Shown here piece after piece: positions 30,034-40,638 of a stretch of 64,000 nucleotides of DNA. The notes beneath the pieces were generated by a model that searched no databases, was not told where the DNA came from, and worked only from the letters and a program-made list of their open reading frames with translations. The translations under genes were made by a program, and so were the position numbers. Source of the stretch: Argyresthia goedartella (taxonomy: Eukaryota > Arthropoda > Insecta > Lepidoptera > Argyresthiidae); the NCBI GenBank assembly GCA_949825045.1, contig OX463829.1, positions 25,638,715 through 25,702,714 on the forward strand, in the 5' to 3' direction. How positions within the stretch are numbered: position 1 is the first letter of the stretch; each line of letters begins with the position of its first letter.

Positions 30034-31600
30034 CTGGAAGTGGCGGGAAATTCTTATAAGATTGAGATTGATTAAGATTATATATCTTTAAACTTAAACT
30101 TTGGTCACATTGCGGTTTTTGGGTTTATACAAATGGCGAGTGACAGGCTAGTGACAGGGGCATCCTATGATTTATCGCATGCTCACGCGCTTTCCATTTG
30201 GAATCCATGGGTATTTTGGGGTATATTGAGGAATAGTTGCCCTCTTTACAGGAACAATTTATGTAACTATACGAAGCAAACAAAACGTACGAACGACAAG
30301 TTAATCACTCATCACTAAATAACACACATTAGGTATAGTAGGTGTCTCTTAGTTGGGTGGCTACGAGTATGTCAAGCAAGGGAGACCGAAATAGAGAACA
30401 AACACAAAACATACCATATACCATTGACATACCCACGACGAAGAAAACTGATGAGATACCTTTTAAAAATAGCGAAAATATTAATGTATTTTGAATGTAT
30501 TGATTACGCATGTAGTACTTAGATAATGTTATTGAACAACAGATTATGAGCTTCTGAAATTAGTATCTTCCTCCTAACGAATGCTACTCTCAAATCTCAA
30601 TAAAATATCCGCCTCTTGTTTAACAAAGTTCATCTCGAGTAGTACATAGCTCATAGTTCGGCATATATTTCATTCTTTTTCTTAATATTTAAACACTATT
30701 GAACAAGATTAGAAAGGGTCTCGCCCGTTAGGGTGTTAACCCTTGAGCATTTTTCATAATATCTACTTGTATGAAAATTAGGTGCCATCATTTGAGAAAA
30801 TTCTGCATATGTTCTTATTTACCGTAATTATAAAATTATTTTATGATGGAAATATAGGTATGAACTTTTGGACCTGAACAGTGTTGGACTGGAACATGCA
30901 GGAGGGACTACGCTTCTAGATGACCCACCGTGAGAGGCTTTGCCGTACCTGGAAATGGCTAGAAGTAGATGACTTATGACAAGTGTAAAATCTACTCAAC
31001 CCAGTTGGTATTCAAAGGCTTGTTAAGGTACGTCTCGAAAATGTTGTTGGATCTAGACCTTGATCTGGAACATGCAGAAGGAAATACTATACCAGATGAC
31101 ACACCTTCAGCGGCCTTGCCGGATTTTGATATAGCTAGAAATATATGATTTATAAGACTAAAAGGGTATGGCCCGAAAAACTTAGACCTGGACAGTATTC
31201 TGGAAAATTTATTTATTTATTAATTTGTGTAAGGTTCTACAGTTGTATGATGAATGAGTGAGTGTTGAGTGCTAGCTAAGTTGAAATTATGGAACAACCG
31301 CTAACGATGAAGATGTTTATTGCACTAAATATAATGAATTTGACAACTTAACAAGAAAAGAGTAAAACGCTTATGTACGCTAAATGTATATAAAATGTCC
31401 TTTGTACAGTTGACTGTACAATTTGTTTTTATTCATTGTAAAGTCATTCGCACACCATTACAGATAAGTTCTAAATCGTTGTAAACATACAATACACACA
31501 AATATCATTACAACCATTAAAATTTATCAACAAATAATATAAAATATTATTTTTATTATTATATCCTATATTGCATATGGAAGCAGACAGCTTTTACAGG
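30034..31600. other. Intron or intergenic, no gene recognised
   Basis: A+T-rich sequence upstream of the unnamed gene's first visible exon. No further exon with matching phase was found. It contains the diverged duplication at 30868-31205. Confidence 0.4.
30868..31205 (+). repeat. Diverged tandem duplication (~176-bp unit)
   Basis: ggaacatgcag(g/a)agg occurs at 30891 and 31067. Around it both copies share gacct(g/t), cagatgac-cacc, ggcc/ctttgccg and atggctagaa/atagctagaa. A third partial copy (gacctggacagtattctgg) starts at about 31184. Confidence 0.7.
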
Positions 31601-31609
31601 GAAGTCCCA

Positions 31610-33077
31610 TGACTATCCTGTCTTGCCAACAAAGCCGGTAAGACGTCCAATAGACTATTTCAATCATTGAAATTCAATTAATATTTTGACAATGACTTTT
31701 TAGAAGATATCTCTCACTGTACCAACTTATATTACCTACGCACTACTGGCCATGAACTCAAATCTACGGGAATTGAAATTGCTAAAGTATGCAATACATA
31801 ACATCATGGGGTGCATTCCCTATCCTCGAGTACTTTGGGTATTTGGGAGAGCGGGTACTAGATTAGGCCTGATGACAAGAGACAGGTTTCTTACACTTCG
31901 CAATGCCCTTGCATGTTGTTGATTACGAATTTCCAGCAAGCGAAAAGGATAACATGCTATGGAAAGTGCAACCCATGATTGATAAGGTAAAAGAAACCTG
32001 TAATGGCTAGAAAGAGTTCCAAGCTTCTATTCTATCGACGAACTTATGATACCCTTCACAGGACGCTGTAACTTACACCAAGTTGTTAAAAACAAACCCG
32101 GACCTGTAGGTCTAAAAAACTTTGTTCTTACCACATCAGAGGGATTGATTTGAGATTTTGAGACCTACAAAGGCGCCAAGACGACTTTCGACCAGTCAAA
32201 TCTCGGGCTCGGTCCATCTATAATCTTTCACTTGATAAAAAGCATTCCACCTGGCAGCTGCATTTACTACGACCGGTATTTCACCACCGTTCCGTTGACT
32301 GAGGAAATGAAAAAGTTAGGTCTGCATTCAACTGGTACCATAATGCAGAACCGAATCCCAGATCGAACGACTATTAAATTGAAAAAAGATACAGAGATGC
32401 AACGCGGCGAGTCTCAGCGGTTTGTTTGTACCCCTACCGCAATAGTAAAATGGAAGGATAATAAATCTGTATTACTAGCGTCGAACTGTACCGCCGCCGA
32501 AGAACAATCAAAGGTAAAACGATGGGACAAAAAACGTAAAGTTTATGTCGATGTTCCAGCCCCCAAAATAGTCAGGAACTGCAACCAGTTCTTGGGTGGT
32601 GTCGATGTACTGGACCATCAGATGGAATATTATCGAACATTCATCAAAACTTAAAAGTGGACATTGAAAGTTTTGATTCCCTTTTTAGATCTGTCAGTTG
32701 TTAATGGTTGGAGGCTATACAGAAACGACTGTTTGGCTAATAAACTTCCCAGAAAGGACTCAATGCCCCTCCTTGACTTTCGAAGGAATGTTGCTGAGAG
32801 CTTATCATCGATATGCGATCGTACTCGCAACGAAGAATTTGCTCAAGTACCTCTTCGAGATTACAAAATATATAGGCCAGCTATCGCACCATCAGAAGCG
32901 AAAAGATATGTCGGCTACGAGCATTAACCTATTAGTGATGATATAAAAACACCCAGGTCTTGTCGGATGGAAGAATGTGGTAGTCGCTCAAAAATAAGGT
33001 GTGAAAAATGTAACGTTTATTTGTGTCTGTCTCGTGACGAAAATTGTTTTAAGACTTATCACGTCACAAATAAGTAA
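31610..33077 (+). pseudogene. piggyBac transposase, decayed
   Basis: In broken frames: AKVCN-type N-terminal end, then GCIPYPRVLWVFGRAGTRLG, then SIDELMIPFTGRCN (first catalytic Asp, about 32035). From 32232 one frame reads SCIYYDRYFTTVPLTEEMKK (second Asp) and NQFLGGVDVLDHQMEYYRTF (third Asp), followed by in-frame stops at 32652 and 32925. The same frame then gives a C-terminal Cys/His-rich zinc-binding domain (CRMEECGSRSKIRCEKC, NVYLCLSRDENCFKTYH) to TAA 33075-33077. All three Asp and the Cys-rich domain are the piggyBac signature. At least three stops and frame changes upstream of 32200 make it inactive. Terminal repeats and TTAA were not resolved. Confidence 0.9.
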
Positions 33078-33583
33078 AATATTTGTTTATAAGTATTATA
33101 TAAGGCTGATTATTATTGATTAAATAAAGTTACTACCATACTTTAATACTAACCAAAACTGTAACTGTTGATCTCTATAAAATAAGTGTTTAAAATTATG
33201 ATAACTTGGTTTAACTCAGTACGTTATGATAAAGACTGATTAAAAATTGTGAAGAAAGATTGTACTTTTATGTTCTCATAATTTATTTCCATCCTACAAC
33301 CTGATGATAATACACACTCACGATCGTGCGACATACAATTATTTCCCGAAACTCACGATCGTGAGGGTCTGATTGCTGGAGACCAGCACCAGTAGGTTTT
33401 TTTGCAGTATTTTTCTCATATGTTTTGGACACTAAAGACACATTTTAATAGCATTTACAAGAATTTTATCTCTTGGTTGTAAATTTATTTTATTTATTAT
33501 TAATACTTTATTTCAGATAAAAATCCATATATTAGTTACCTACTATTCACACTTAATTTTAATGAAATGCATAATTTTAATTA

Positions 33584-33845
33584 TTAATTTAATTTAGTGT
33601 GCAACATACAATGGTGCCTCAAAAACGGGCTGTCCATCCTGGCACTTAATACCATCAGGATGCTGTTGGGACAGTCGCGAGTTCTGCGCATCAACGAAGC
33701 CACACGATTTCGAATGATTGCCGCGAAACCGTCAACCCTGGCTTCGGCAAACATTCCCGATACACTACAGTATCGCGGCAACCCCAACATCCTGAAAACA
33801 TTATTATATTGTAATCGGAGGGCGCCGAGGGCCCGCTGCGTATAA
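33584..33845 (-). pseudogene. LINE C-terminal fragment
   Basis: The minus strand reads VFRMLGLPRYCSVSGMFAEA, then VDGFAAIIRNRVASLMRRTR, DCPNSIL and a stop at 33584. This 'R(x)LLGLPRxCSASGMFAEA...NSIL' ending is a familiar C-terminus of insect non-LTR retrotransposon polymerases. It is only about 85 codons long and truncated at its 5' side. Confidence 0.7.
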
Positions 33846-33990
33846 CTAACCCATAGGCCACACGTGTACAGAGACTGGCAAAAAAGGGTAATATGAAATG
33901 CCTAGTAAAAGTTGCTGTTTTATATTTTAGAAGCCCGGATAATAATAAGCCATTTAATCAATAAGACTCCATCTAGGGAATTAAATAGAT

Positions 33991-33996
33991 TTTATT
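33991..33996 (-). terminator. Probable poly(A) signal of PHB2
   Basis: AATAAA on the minus strand, 245 bases after the PHB2 stop, in A+T-rich sequence. No genomic poly(A) tract follows. Confidence 0.55.
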
Positions 33997-34240
33997 GAAA
34001 ACTTTTACATATCCCCGGAACATCTATACAATCTACAGTACAACTAAATAACATTAAAATGCAACACATCTTTCACTGAACCATTTTAAGTTGGACTTAT
34101 AATAATTTACAATATGTAAGTAAATGCTAACAAAAGCACACTAATTAGCCTGAAGCAGTGCCACTGATCAAGACAGACTCATCATCATCCAAGAGGGTTG
34201 GCACAGTTATCAGTAGTTCAGTGCTTCCCTCAGACATCTG

Positions 34241-35140
34241 TTACTTCTTCTTAGTCAGCTTCTCTGACAGATCATCAAAGGTTGGGTCTTGCAAATTGAT
34301 CATCAAGCTGTTACCATGGAGGAAGACTCTGTTTTGTGATTGTGCGAGCATTCTGGAAATGCTTTGAGCAGCACGGATTTTGCGGAGCTTCAAGTAACCA
34401 GGGTTCATACCCATAGCTTTACCCAACATCTCAGCTGCTTCGGCTTCTCCCTCAGCTTGGACAATCTTCTGTTGACGCTCCTGCTTGGCTCTTTCAACAA
34501 CGAAAGCAGCTCGCTGAGCCTCTTGTTGAGCTACCTGTTTGGCTTCAACAGCCGCCGTGTACTCTTTGCCAAAACTCAGCTCAGTCAATGACACATCATC
34601 AAGTATAATGTTAAAATCAGCAGCTCGCTCCACCAGCTCTCTCCGGATCAGCAGAGAGACCTGTTGACGCTGTGTAATCAATTGAGAAGCGTTGAATTTG
34701 GCAACAACAGACTTCAGTACTTCATTGCAAATGGAAGGCAAAACTTTTTCGTCGTAATCTGTCCCCAGTTGTCTGTACATGACTGGTAGGAAGGCGGAGT
34801 CTGGGCGAGATAGCACACGAAGTGAAATGTTAACCATTTGCAAATCCTTTGAACCGGTGGGCGAGGAGATCTTTCTGGGACGTGATCTGATATCAAAGAT
34901 GATGGGGTACTGGAACCATGGGAGACGGAAATGCAGACCTTCCGCCATGACGCCGGGTTGGATACCTCCGACTCTGTTGAACATGATGGCTCGATGACCA
35001 CCCTCCACGGTAAACATAGACTGGGAAACGCCGTAGGCTGCCGCACCGACCACGGCCATAACCTTCAGTCCGATGTTCAAACCAGGCGGTCCACCTTTCG
35101 CGAACTTCCCCGCCATATCGTTTAACTTACTTTGGGCCAT
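34241..35140 (-). CDS. PHB2: Prohibitin-2
   Basis: 299 codons in a single uninterrupted frame, the same length as vertebrate PHB2. ATG 35140 is in a good context (gaaaatATGg). A hydrophobic inner-membrane anchor follows a short basic start ([19 protein letters not shown], residues about 22-40). The SPFH/band-7 domain follows ([60 protein letters not shown]). Then comes the coiled coil ([39 protein letters not shown]) and the C-terminal [20 protein letters not shown]2 forms ring complexes with PHB1 in the mitochondrial inner membrane, supporting cristae, proteases and mitophagy (family knowledge). The mitophagy LIR-like motif at YRQL differs in order from the human YQRL. It lies head to head with REV1. 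The lack of introns is notable but the frame is intact and no retrocopy poly(A) is seen. Confidence 0.97.
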   Translation of the reverse strand: MAQSKLNDMAGKFAKGGPPGLNIGLKVMAVVGAAAYGVSQSMFTVEGGHRAIMFNRVGGIQPGVMAEGLHFRLPWFQYPIIFDIRSRPRKISSPTGSKDLQMVNISLRVLSRPDSAFLPVMYRQLGTDYDEKVLPSICNEVLKSVVAKFNASQLITQRQQVSLLIRRELVERAADFNIILDDVSLTELSFGKEYTAAVEAKQVAQQEAQRAAFVVERAKQERQQKIVQAEGEAEAAEMLGKAMGMNPGYLKLRKIRAAQSISRMLAQSQNRVFLHGNSLMINLQDPTFDDLSEKLTKKK

Positions 35141-35490
35141 ATTTTCTTCGGTATTAACGGATTATGCGCTAATTTTTCTGGCTTTTCTGTAAATGAACAT
35201 ATAAATTTCTAACCTCTCCGGCAATTTCACTGACTGATGGATTGTGCAATACAAAATTTCCATTCCATCGACACGACAAAAAAAAAGGAAAGAGGAGTTG
35301 TCTCTGGTGATAAAGAATAATATCTGTGGTTTTGTTCGATGATTGATCATTCTTTGTTTTTTTAAATCGGAAAGTGTATGGCAGGCCGGCTACCCGACCA
35401 ACCAAAAGTTTAATCTGTTACCTGTGAACGCAGATGTCAAAAACAAAAATTGTTTCGTTTTGGACTGTGGAGGCAGTGGAGGGAAAAAAT

Positions 35491-36627
35491 CAGTGTTGCC
35501 GTTCTGGCGACTTTGTCGCTAGATCTAGGGGATTTCGTGACTGTTTAGCGGCAAAAAAAATCGTTTCAGCGACAAATAAATATTTAGCGACTTTTAGCGT
35601 CTTTTGAACCGTAGGCTAGGCGACTTTTTTCAGAAATATCACGATGTATTGATTTTAATGTGAAATTAGTAGAAGAAATACAAAAACGGCTTCCGACTAT
35701 CTATGTAACCCTAGAAAAAATGGCTCCATTGAGCGAGGAAGAGGCACTAAAACAATTGAAAAACACATCAATATTAGATCTTGCAAAGGAAATGAGAATT
35801 TCAGAAGAAAAAATAGACAAAATTTTGCAGCAATGGCAAACTATTCACTTTGTCGATTGGAGTCCGCTAAATGGAAATCCTATTAGCTTTTGGGCTAAAG
35901 TGGCTACATATAAAAATGCAGTAGGAATAAATACCTTTCAGGATTTACGTGATTTCGCTATCGCTATATTATCATTGCCACATTCAAACGCAGAAGTGGA
36001 AAGAGTGTTTAGCTCTATGAATATTGTGAAAAACAAACTTCGCAATACACTTTCTGACAAAACGCTAAATTATATTCTTCTAATCAGAAATTAACTCAGA
36101 ATTAAAAACAAAAATTGCTCTACATATGATCTTCCGCAAGAAGTTGCCAAACGAAGATCAAAAGCAACCAGAGACCTTGGAGAGGCTTCATCTTCCGCTG
36201 ACATTATAATTGAACACCCAGATGTCTTCTTCCTTGATTTTGAATTTTAGGTATAAGTACCTACCTAATTATCCAGTTTTTTTGTAAAGTAATTAATGCT
36301 TACCTACATATTTAACTGTTTAAAGATTAAGGATTAGGTGTTTTATTGGTTACTGGATTTTTTTAATAAACATGTTTCATTTATTTTGCCTGTTCATTAT
36401 ATTAACAGTTTTGTTAGATTATTATTTATTTATTAATTTTAGTGTAATAAAAGGTGTTTGCATGAGTTACAAAAGTATAAAACTAGATTAGACTTAGGCA
36501 GCAGCGCTTTATATAACAGATAAAATCTAGGGACATCTAGCGGATTTTCAGAAAAGATTCTATCGCATATCTAGCGGAATTTTTCAGAGTATCTAGCGAC
36601 TTAAAATTTTGTAGAACGGCAACACTG
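35491..36627 (+). mobile_element. hAT element, non-autonomous, with 8-bp target duplication
   Basis: Inverted ends cagtgttgccgttct at 35491-35505 and 36613-36627. Exact 8-bp direct repeats gaaaaaat flank it (35483-35490, 36628-36635). Subterminal 'tagcgac/gctag' words repeat in both halves (agcgact, gtcgcta, ctagcgg), as is usual for hAT transposase binding sites. The length of 1,137 bp and a partial transposase make it an internally deleted derivative. Confidence 0.95.
35660..36094 (+). pseudogene. hAT transposase C-terminal fragment
   Basis: An open frame of about 144 codons ends with AIAILSLPHSNAEVERVFSS then MNIVKNKLRNTLSDKTLNYI, the C-terminal dimerisation domain of hAT transposases. 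The upstream part (EEALKQLKNTSILDLAKEM) belongs to the region just before it. The N-terminal zinc finger and the catalytic domain are absent. It could still be translated, but would lack activity. Confidence 0.88.
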
Positions 36628-36742
36628 GAAAAAATATGGTGTATACCTGTTTACCAAACAAAGGTTCCTAGCTAATCAAAATTGAGATAGTTAAGTAAGT
36701 GACTAATACTTTTTTCCAACTTATAGTTTGCTTCGCGCAACC

Positions 36743-36790
36743 ATGAGGCGCAGAGACGAAAACTTCCCGGATAACGGTTTCGAAGGCTGA
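36743..36790 (+). other. Conserved REV1 N-terminal start segment ended by TGA
   Basis: ATG 36743 begins MRRRDENFPDNGFEG and stops at TGA 36788-36790. The next in-frame codons give GGYM, and ATG 36800 is the Met of GGYM. Vertebrate REV1 starts MRR and has W-GGYMxAK at this place (family knowledge), so the TGA stands where a Trp codon (TGG) is expected. As read, this is an upstream ORF of 15 codons. Confidence 0.85.
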
Positions 36791-36799
36791 GGAGGTTAC

Positions 36800-39526
36800 A
36801 TGCAGGCCAAGATCTCTAAATTGGAAGAACAATTTGAATCAAATGCTGGAAAGGCAGATCAAGTCTCGTCCATATTCAGTGGAGTGAGTATTTACGTCAA
36901 TGGTTACACTAATCCCTCATCTTACGAGCTCAAAAATCTAATGGCAAAACATGGTGGTGTTTATCACACATATCAAAGAAACGATGATTTTATAATCGCG
37001 TCAAACCTTCCTGACACGAAGGTGAAGAATATGTCCCTAACAAAAGTAGTCAAACCCGAATGGATAACAGACAGCATTAAGTTTAACCACTTGTTAGACT
37101 ATAGAGACTATTTATTGTACGGAAATTCTAGAACCCAACCCAAGCTGAATTTTACTAAATCTGTAAAAAAAACAGAGTCAGTTGACGATAAACTGTGTTC
37201 TAATCATACCAATGAAATATCTAACCCCTATGAGTTAGAATCCAAACCAAAAGTTTTGTCAAATGTTGACTCTAATGAAATTAAACATGAGTTTCCTAAA
37301 ATAGAAACCCAACTATCATTTATAGAACCTACACTACCAGACATAATCAATGAGAAGAAGAGTCTACATACAATGACTGCTGCAGATCCTAATTTTATAT
37401 CTGAATTTTACAACAATTCTAGACTGCATCACATTTCTCAACTTGGTGCATGCTTCAAACAGCATATCAATAATTTGAGAGAAAACACTAACTTCAATTT
37501 TCCAGCAAGAGTTAATTTCAAAGATGTGATTAAATCTACAACAAATACAACTTATACAGAAAATAAATTTGAAGGTGGCAAAACAATAATGCACATAGAT
37601 ATGGATTGTTTCTTTGTATCCGTGGGCCTGAGGAAAAGGCCTGACTTGCGAGGAAAGCCTGTAGCTGTGACTCATTCCAAAGGTGGTCACTCTCGAACAA
37701 AACGAGATGGAGTTGATAGGAAAGCAGAGTTCATCTTGTACAAGAAAAAGCAAGCAAAAAAATTAAGTAATGCAGCTGGTACACCAGAGGATGAAATGTT
37801 AATCAAAATTGAGACGAGGGTAGACAATATTGCTGATGAAGATGATAGGTATGGTTCTATGAGTGAGATTGCCTCATGTTCGTATGAAGCCAGAGCTAAA
37901 GGGATTGGCAATGGCATGTTTATGGGGACTGCTCTAAGGCTGTGTCCCGATTTGCAAACTATACCATATGATTTTGAGGGATACAAAGAAGTGGCATATA
38001 CACTGTATGACACAGTTGCCCAGTATACTTTGGATATCGAAGCAGTTTCATGTGATGAAATGTATGTTGATTGCACTGATTTGCTAAAAGCATTAGGTGT
38101 GTCTGCACATGAGTTTGCTACTGCTCTAAGGGAAGAAATAAAACAGAAAACGGGCTGCCCATGCTCAACAGGATTTGGCGGGAACAGGCTGCAAGCAAGA
38201 CTGGCAACAAAAAGAGCTAAACCAGATGGTCAGTTTTTCCTTTTTGCAGATTTAGTTCAAGATTTTATGTACGAAATCAAACTGAAGGACTTACCAGGAG
38301 TGGGCAGACAGACCTCTCAAAAGCTTGATTCATTGGGGCATCAAACATGTGGTTCTTTACAGAGTTTACCATTGGTAACATTGCAGCGTCATCTTGGTAA
38401 CAAAACTGGAATGCAATTATTTGACCAATGTCGCGGACGAGATCCTAATCGACTTACCTTCCATACAGTCAGGAAATCAGTTTCAGCTGAAGTAAACTAT
38501 GGAATAAGATTCGAGAATCATGATCAATGTTATGAGTTTCTAAAACAGTTATCAGCAGAAGTGCATTCTCGAATGACGGAGCTCAAAGTGACAGGTAAAT
38601 GTATCACATTGAAGATGATGGTCAGAGCAAAGGAAGCACCAGTTGAAACAGCTAAATTCATGGGCCATGGTTTCTGTGACGTCATCAACAAATCTGTTAA
38701 TTTGATGACTAGCACTAATGATGCATATGTTATTACGGGAGAAGTGATTGCGATCTGCAAGAAACTGAAAATAGACCCCAAAGAAATGCGTGGCATTGGT
38801 ATTCAGGTTACTAAGCTGGAATCCACTAGTAATAAGCAAATTATGGGTGCATTGAATAAGTTTTTATCTGCAAAAAGACCTGAGGTCATTAAAATCACAA
38901 AAATAGAAGATGTTCCTGTACAAAATCTTCTGGAACCTGAAGTTAAAGATAAACTGCCGACGACGCCAAAAAAAGTGAAAATATTATCGCCCATCAAGAA
39001 AAGATCACCTGAGGCGAGGACTTCCAAATCACCATTAATAAGGAGAAGAGGTAGACCTCCAAAGAACTTGACCCTTAGAGCTCCACCAATAAGCACCAAA
39101 AATCTCATCAGCAAATTTCTTCAGGGCTCAAGTAAAGAGCCTGTGCCTTCTAAAGAAACCTCTTTGTTTGATCAGGTTCCAATGAATACAGTTTCTGAAA
39201 GTGAAGCTAAAGAAATCAAGAAAGATCCTGAAAAACCAGTTGGTTTACTGGGATTCTCTTGGCAGAAAGTACGTGAACTTTTAAGAGCTTGGTTAGATTG
39301 TGGTCTGGCGCCATTGACCTGTGACATTAATTTGATAACTACATACATGTGTGAAATGGTGATCAACAAACAGATAGATAAGCTAAATATTTTGTTAAAT
39401 TTCCTGAGGCGAAGGACTAATGAAATGTATGATGAGAATTGGACCAACGTGTTTGAGGAAATAGTTGAACAAGTGCAGAATGCTATGATAGCTGTTTATG
39501 GAAAGAAACTTTATGTCAGTGCCTAA
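36800..39526 (+). CDS. REV1: DNA repair protein REV1 (Y-family dCMP transferase)
   Basis: 908 codons with no intron. Domains: BRCT (about 24-113: SIFSGVSIYVNGYT, VKPEWITDSIKF); N-digit with SRLHHIS at about 207, whose Arg208 is the residue that templates dC insertion in the family; palm with HIDMDCFF (Asp267) and SCDEMYVD (Asp419, Glu420); FGGNRLQARLATKRAKPDGQ; helix-hairpin-helix LPGVGRQTSQKL; little finger (KSVSAEVNYGIRFE, MRGIGIQVTKLE). A basic linker (RRRGRPPKNLTLR) with a weak ubiquitin-binding-like motif (FDQVPMNTVSESEAKEI) leads to the C-terminal four-helix domain from about 815 (GLLGFSWQKVRELLRAWLDC) that binds other translesion polymerases and REV7. It acts in the nucleus, inserting dC opposite lesions. 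ATG 36800 is the first usable start because TGA at 36788 cuts the conserved start. The gene shares its promoter interval with PHB2. Confidence 0.97.
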   Translation: MQAKISKLEEQFESNAGKADQVSSIFSGVSIYVNGYTNPSSYELKNLMAKHGGVYHTYQRNDDFIIASNLPDTKVKNMSLTKVVKPEWITDSIKFNHLLDYRDYLLYGNSRTQPKLNFTKSVKKTESVDDKLCSNHTNEISNPYELESKPKVLSNVDSNEIKHEFPKIETQLSFIEPTLPDIINEKKSLHTMTAADPNFISEFYNNSRLHHISQLGACFKQHINNLRENTNFNFPARVNFKDVIKSTTNTTYTENKFEGGKTIMHIDMDCFFVSVGLRKRPDLRGKPVAVTHSKGGHSRTKRDGVDRKAEFILYKKKQAKKLSNAAGTPEDEMLIKIETRVDNIADEDDRYGSMSEIASCSYEARAKGIGNGMFMGTALRLCPDLQTIPYDFEGYKEVAYTLYDTVAQYTLDIEAVSCDEMYVDCTDLLKALGVSAHEFATALREEIKQKTGCPCSTGFGGNRLQARLATKRAKPDGQFFLFADLVQDFMYEIKLKDLPGVGRQTSQKLDSLGHQTCGSLQSLPLVTLQRHLGNKTGMQLFDQCRGRDPNRLTFHTVRKSVSAEVNYGIRFENHDQCYEFLKQLSAEVHSRMTELKVTGKCITLKMMVRAKEAPVETAKFMGHGFCDVINKSVNLMTSTNDAYVITGEVIAICKKLKIDPKEMRGIGIQVTKLESTSNKQIMGALNKFLSAKRPEVIKITKIEDVPVQNLLEPEVKDKLPTTPKKVKILSPIKKRSPEARTSKSPLIRRRGRPPKNLTLRAPPISTKNLISKFLQGSSKEPVPSKETSLFDQVPMNTVSESEAKEIKKDPEKPVGLLGFSWQKVRELLRAWLDCGLAPLTCDINLITTYMCEMVINKQIDKLNILLNFLRRRTNEMYDENWTNVFEEIVEQVQNAMIAVYGKKLYVSA

Positions 39527-40638
39527 CTAATGTGAATATATTGAAATAAGAAATTAATCAGTTACTATTATTTAAAATGATACACTAACTTTACACTTAT
39601 AATAATATTTATTTCCATTCGAACAATTATGTACTTTGTAAGACTATGGAAAGAACCAATAAATTCTCGCTTTGATATATTATTACCTGAAAACACATTT
39701 ATTTATCACATGATGCTGTCTCACTGGAGTCTAATAGTGTATTCTAATGATTCGTCTGTCTGCATATTTGCAAGTAAATATACATTTCTCTTTGGCAGCT
39801 TCGAAATCACAGAGATTGGTGCGAATTTTGCTATTATTTTGTGTATAAGATTTACGAAAAAAAATGGCAGTTATTTTACTTTACAGTCTGTAAATAGAAC
39901 ATATTACAAACATGAATGAAACTACTTTTGGCGACATATAAACGCACTTCTAATAAATGGCCGCCTATCACTAGAAATAAAATGCAAGTCAAATACAATA
40001 ATTCAAAATTATGCCTCCTTGTGAGTAAGTTTGAAACGTTAAATTTTGTGCCACATTAGCTGATATCTACAACTTATTATCACAGTTGCTTATAGCAAAA
40101 AAAACCTTGACTCGAGATCTATTTCTTACGCGTAGCATGAAGAAGTTAAAGCTCCGTAATGGCAAATAAATCTAAGTGATGATCATCATTATATGATAGG
40201 TACTTACTACTTATCATTACAATCCATAAATCGTTAAATTTTGTAACATAAACTCGTACTGTGCACCGTTAAAATAAAGTAATAAGCTCACAGTTTAAAA
40301 TAATCTATTTAAAATTAAAGTGCTTTTTGTGATTGTGGGAAACAAAACATTAATAACTTTTACAATACGAAGGTACGTAATTGCATTAAAACAAACGAAA
40401 ATAGATCGGCAAAGGAAATCTCGACATCAACCAACGAAAGTAAATACCTACTTAGCGTGTAAATTTGTCAAGGTGTCAACAAAACCAACGAACAAAATAA
40501 CTCAAAATCCGACAGCTCTTCTCAACCCATATAATAAACGAGTGTAACTTCTCTAAAATAGCAATTCTTTCACCTTGAGAATTCCACACACTATTAAACT
40601 AAATATGAAATTAAACCATCTATTACAAACATCATGTT
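39527..40638. other. REV1/TBCEL tail-to-tail interval
   Basis: Contains the 3' untranslated regions of both convergent genes. AATAAA at 39658-39663 is a plausible REV1 poly(A) signal. No gene or clear mobile element; A+T-rich throughout. Confidence 0.5.

Larger units (their letters stand above)
35141..36742. promoter_or_regulatory. Shared PHB2/REV1 upstream interval (bidirectional promoter, inferred)
   Basis: The two genes diverge from this interval. Its present length is about 1.6 kb; without the hAT element and one 8-bp target copy it would be about 460 bases, a size typical of a bidirectional promoter. No TATA box could be assigned. The 5' untranslated regions of both genes must start here. 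Confidence 0.5.

Noticed and set aside
37687..38076. Minus ORFs of about 130 codons inside REV1
   Set aside because: Antisense to conserved REV1 palm sequence, with no domain of their own.
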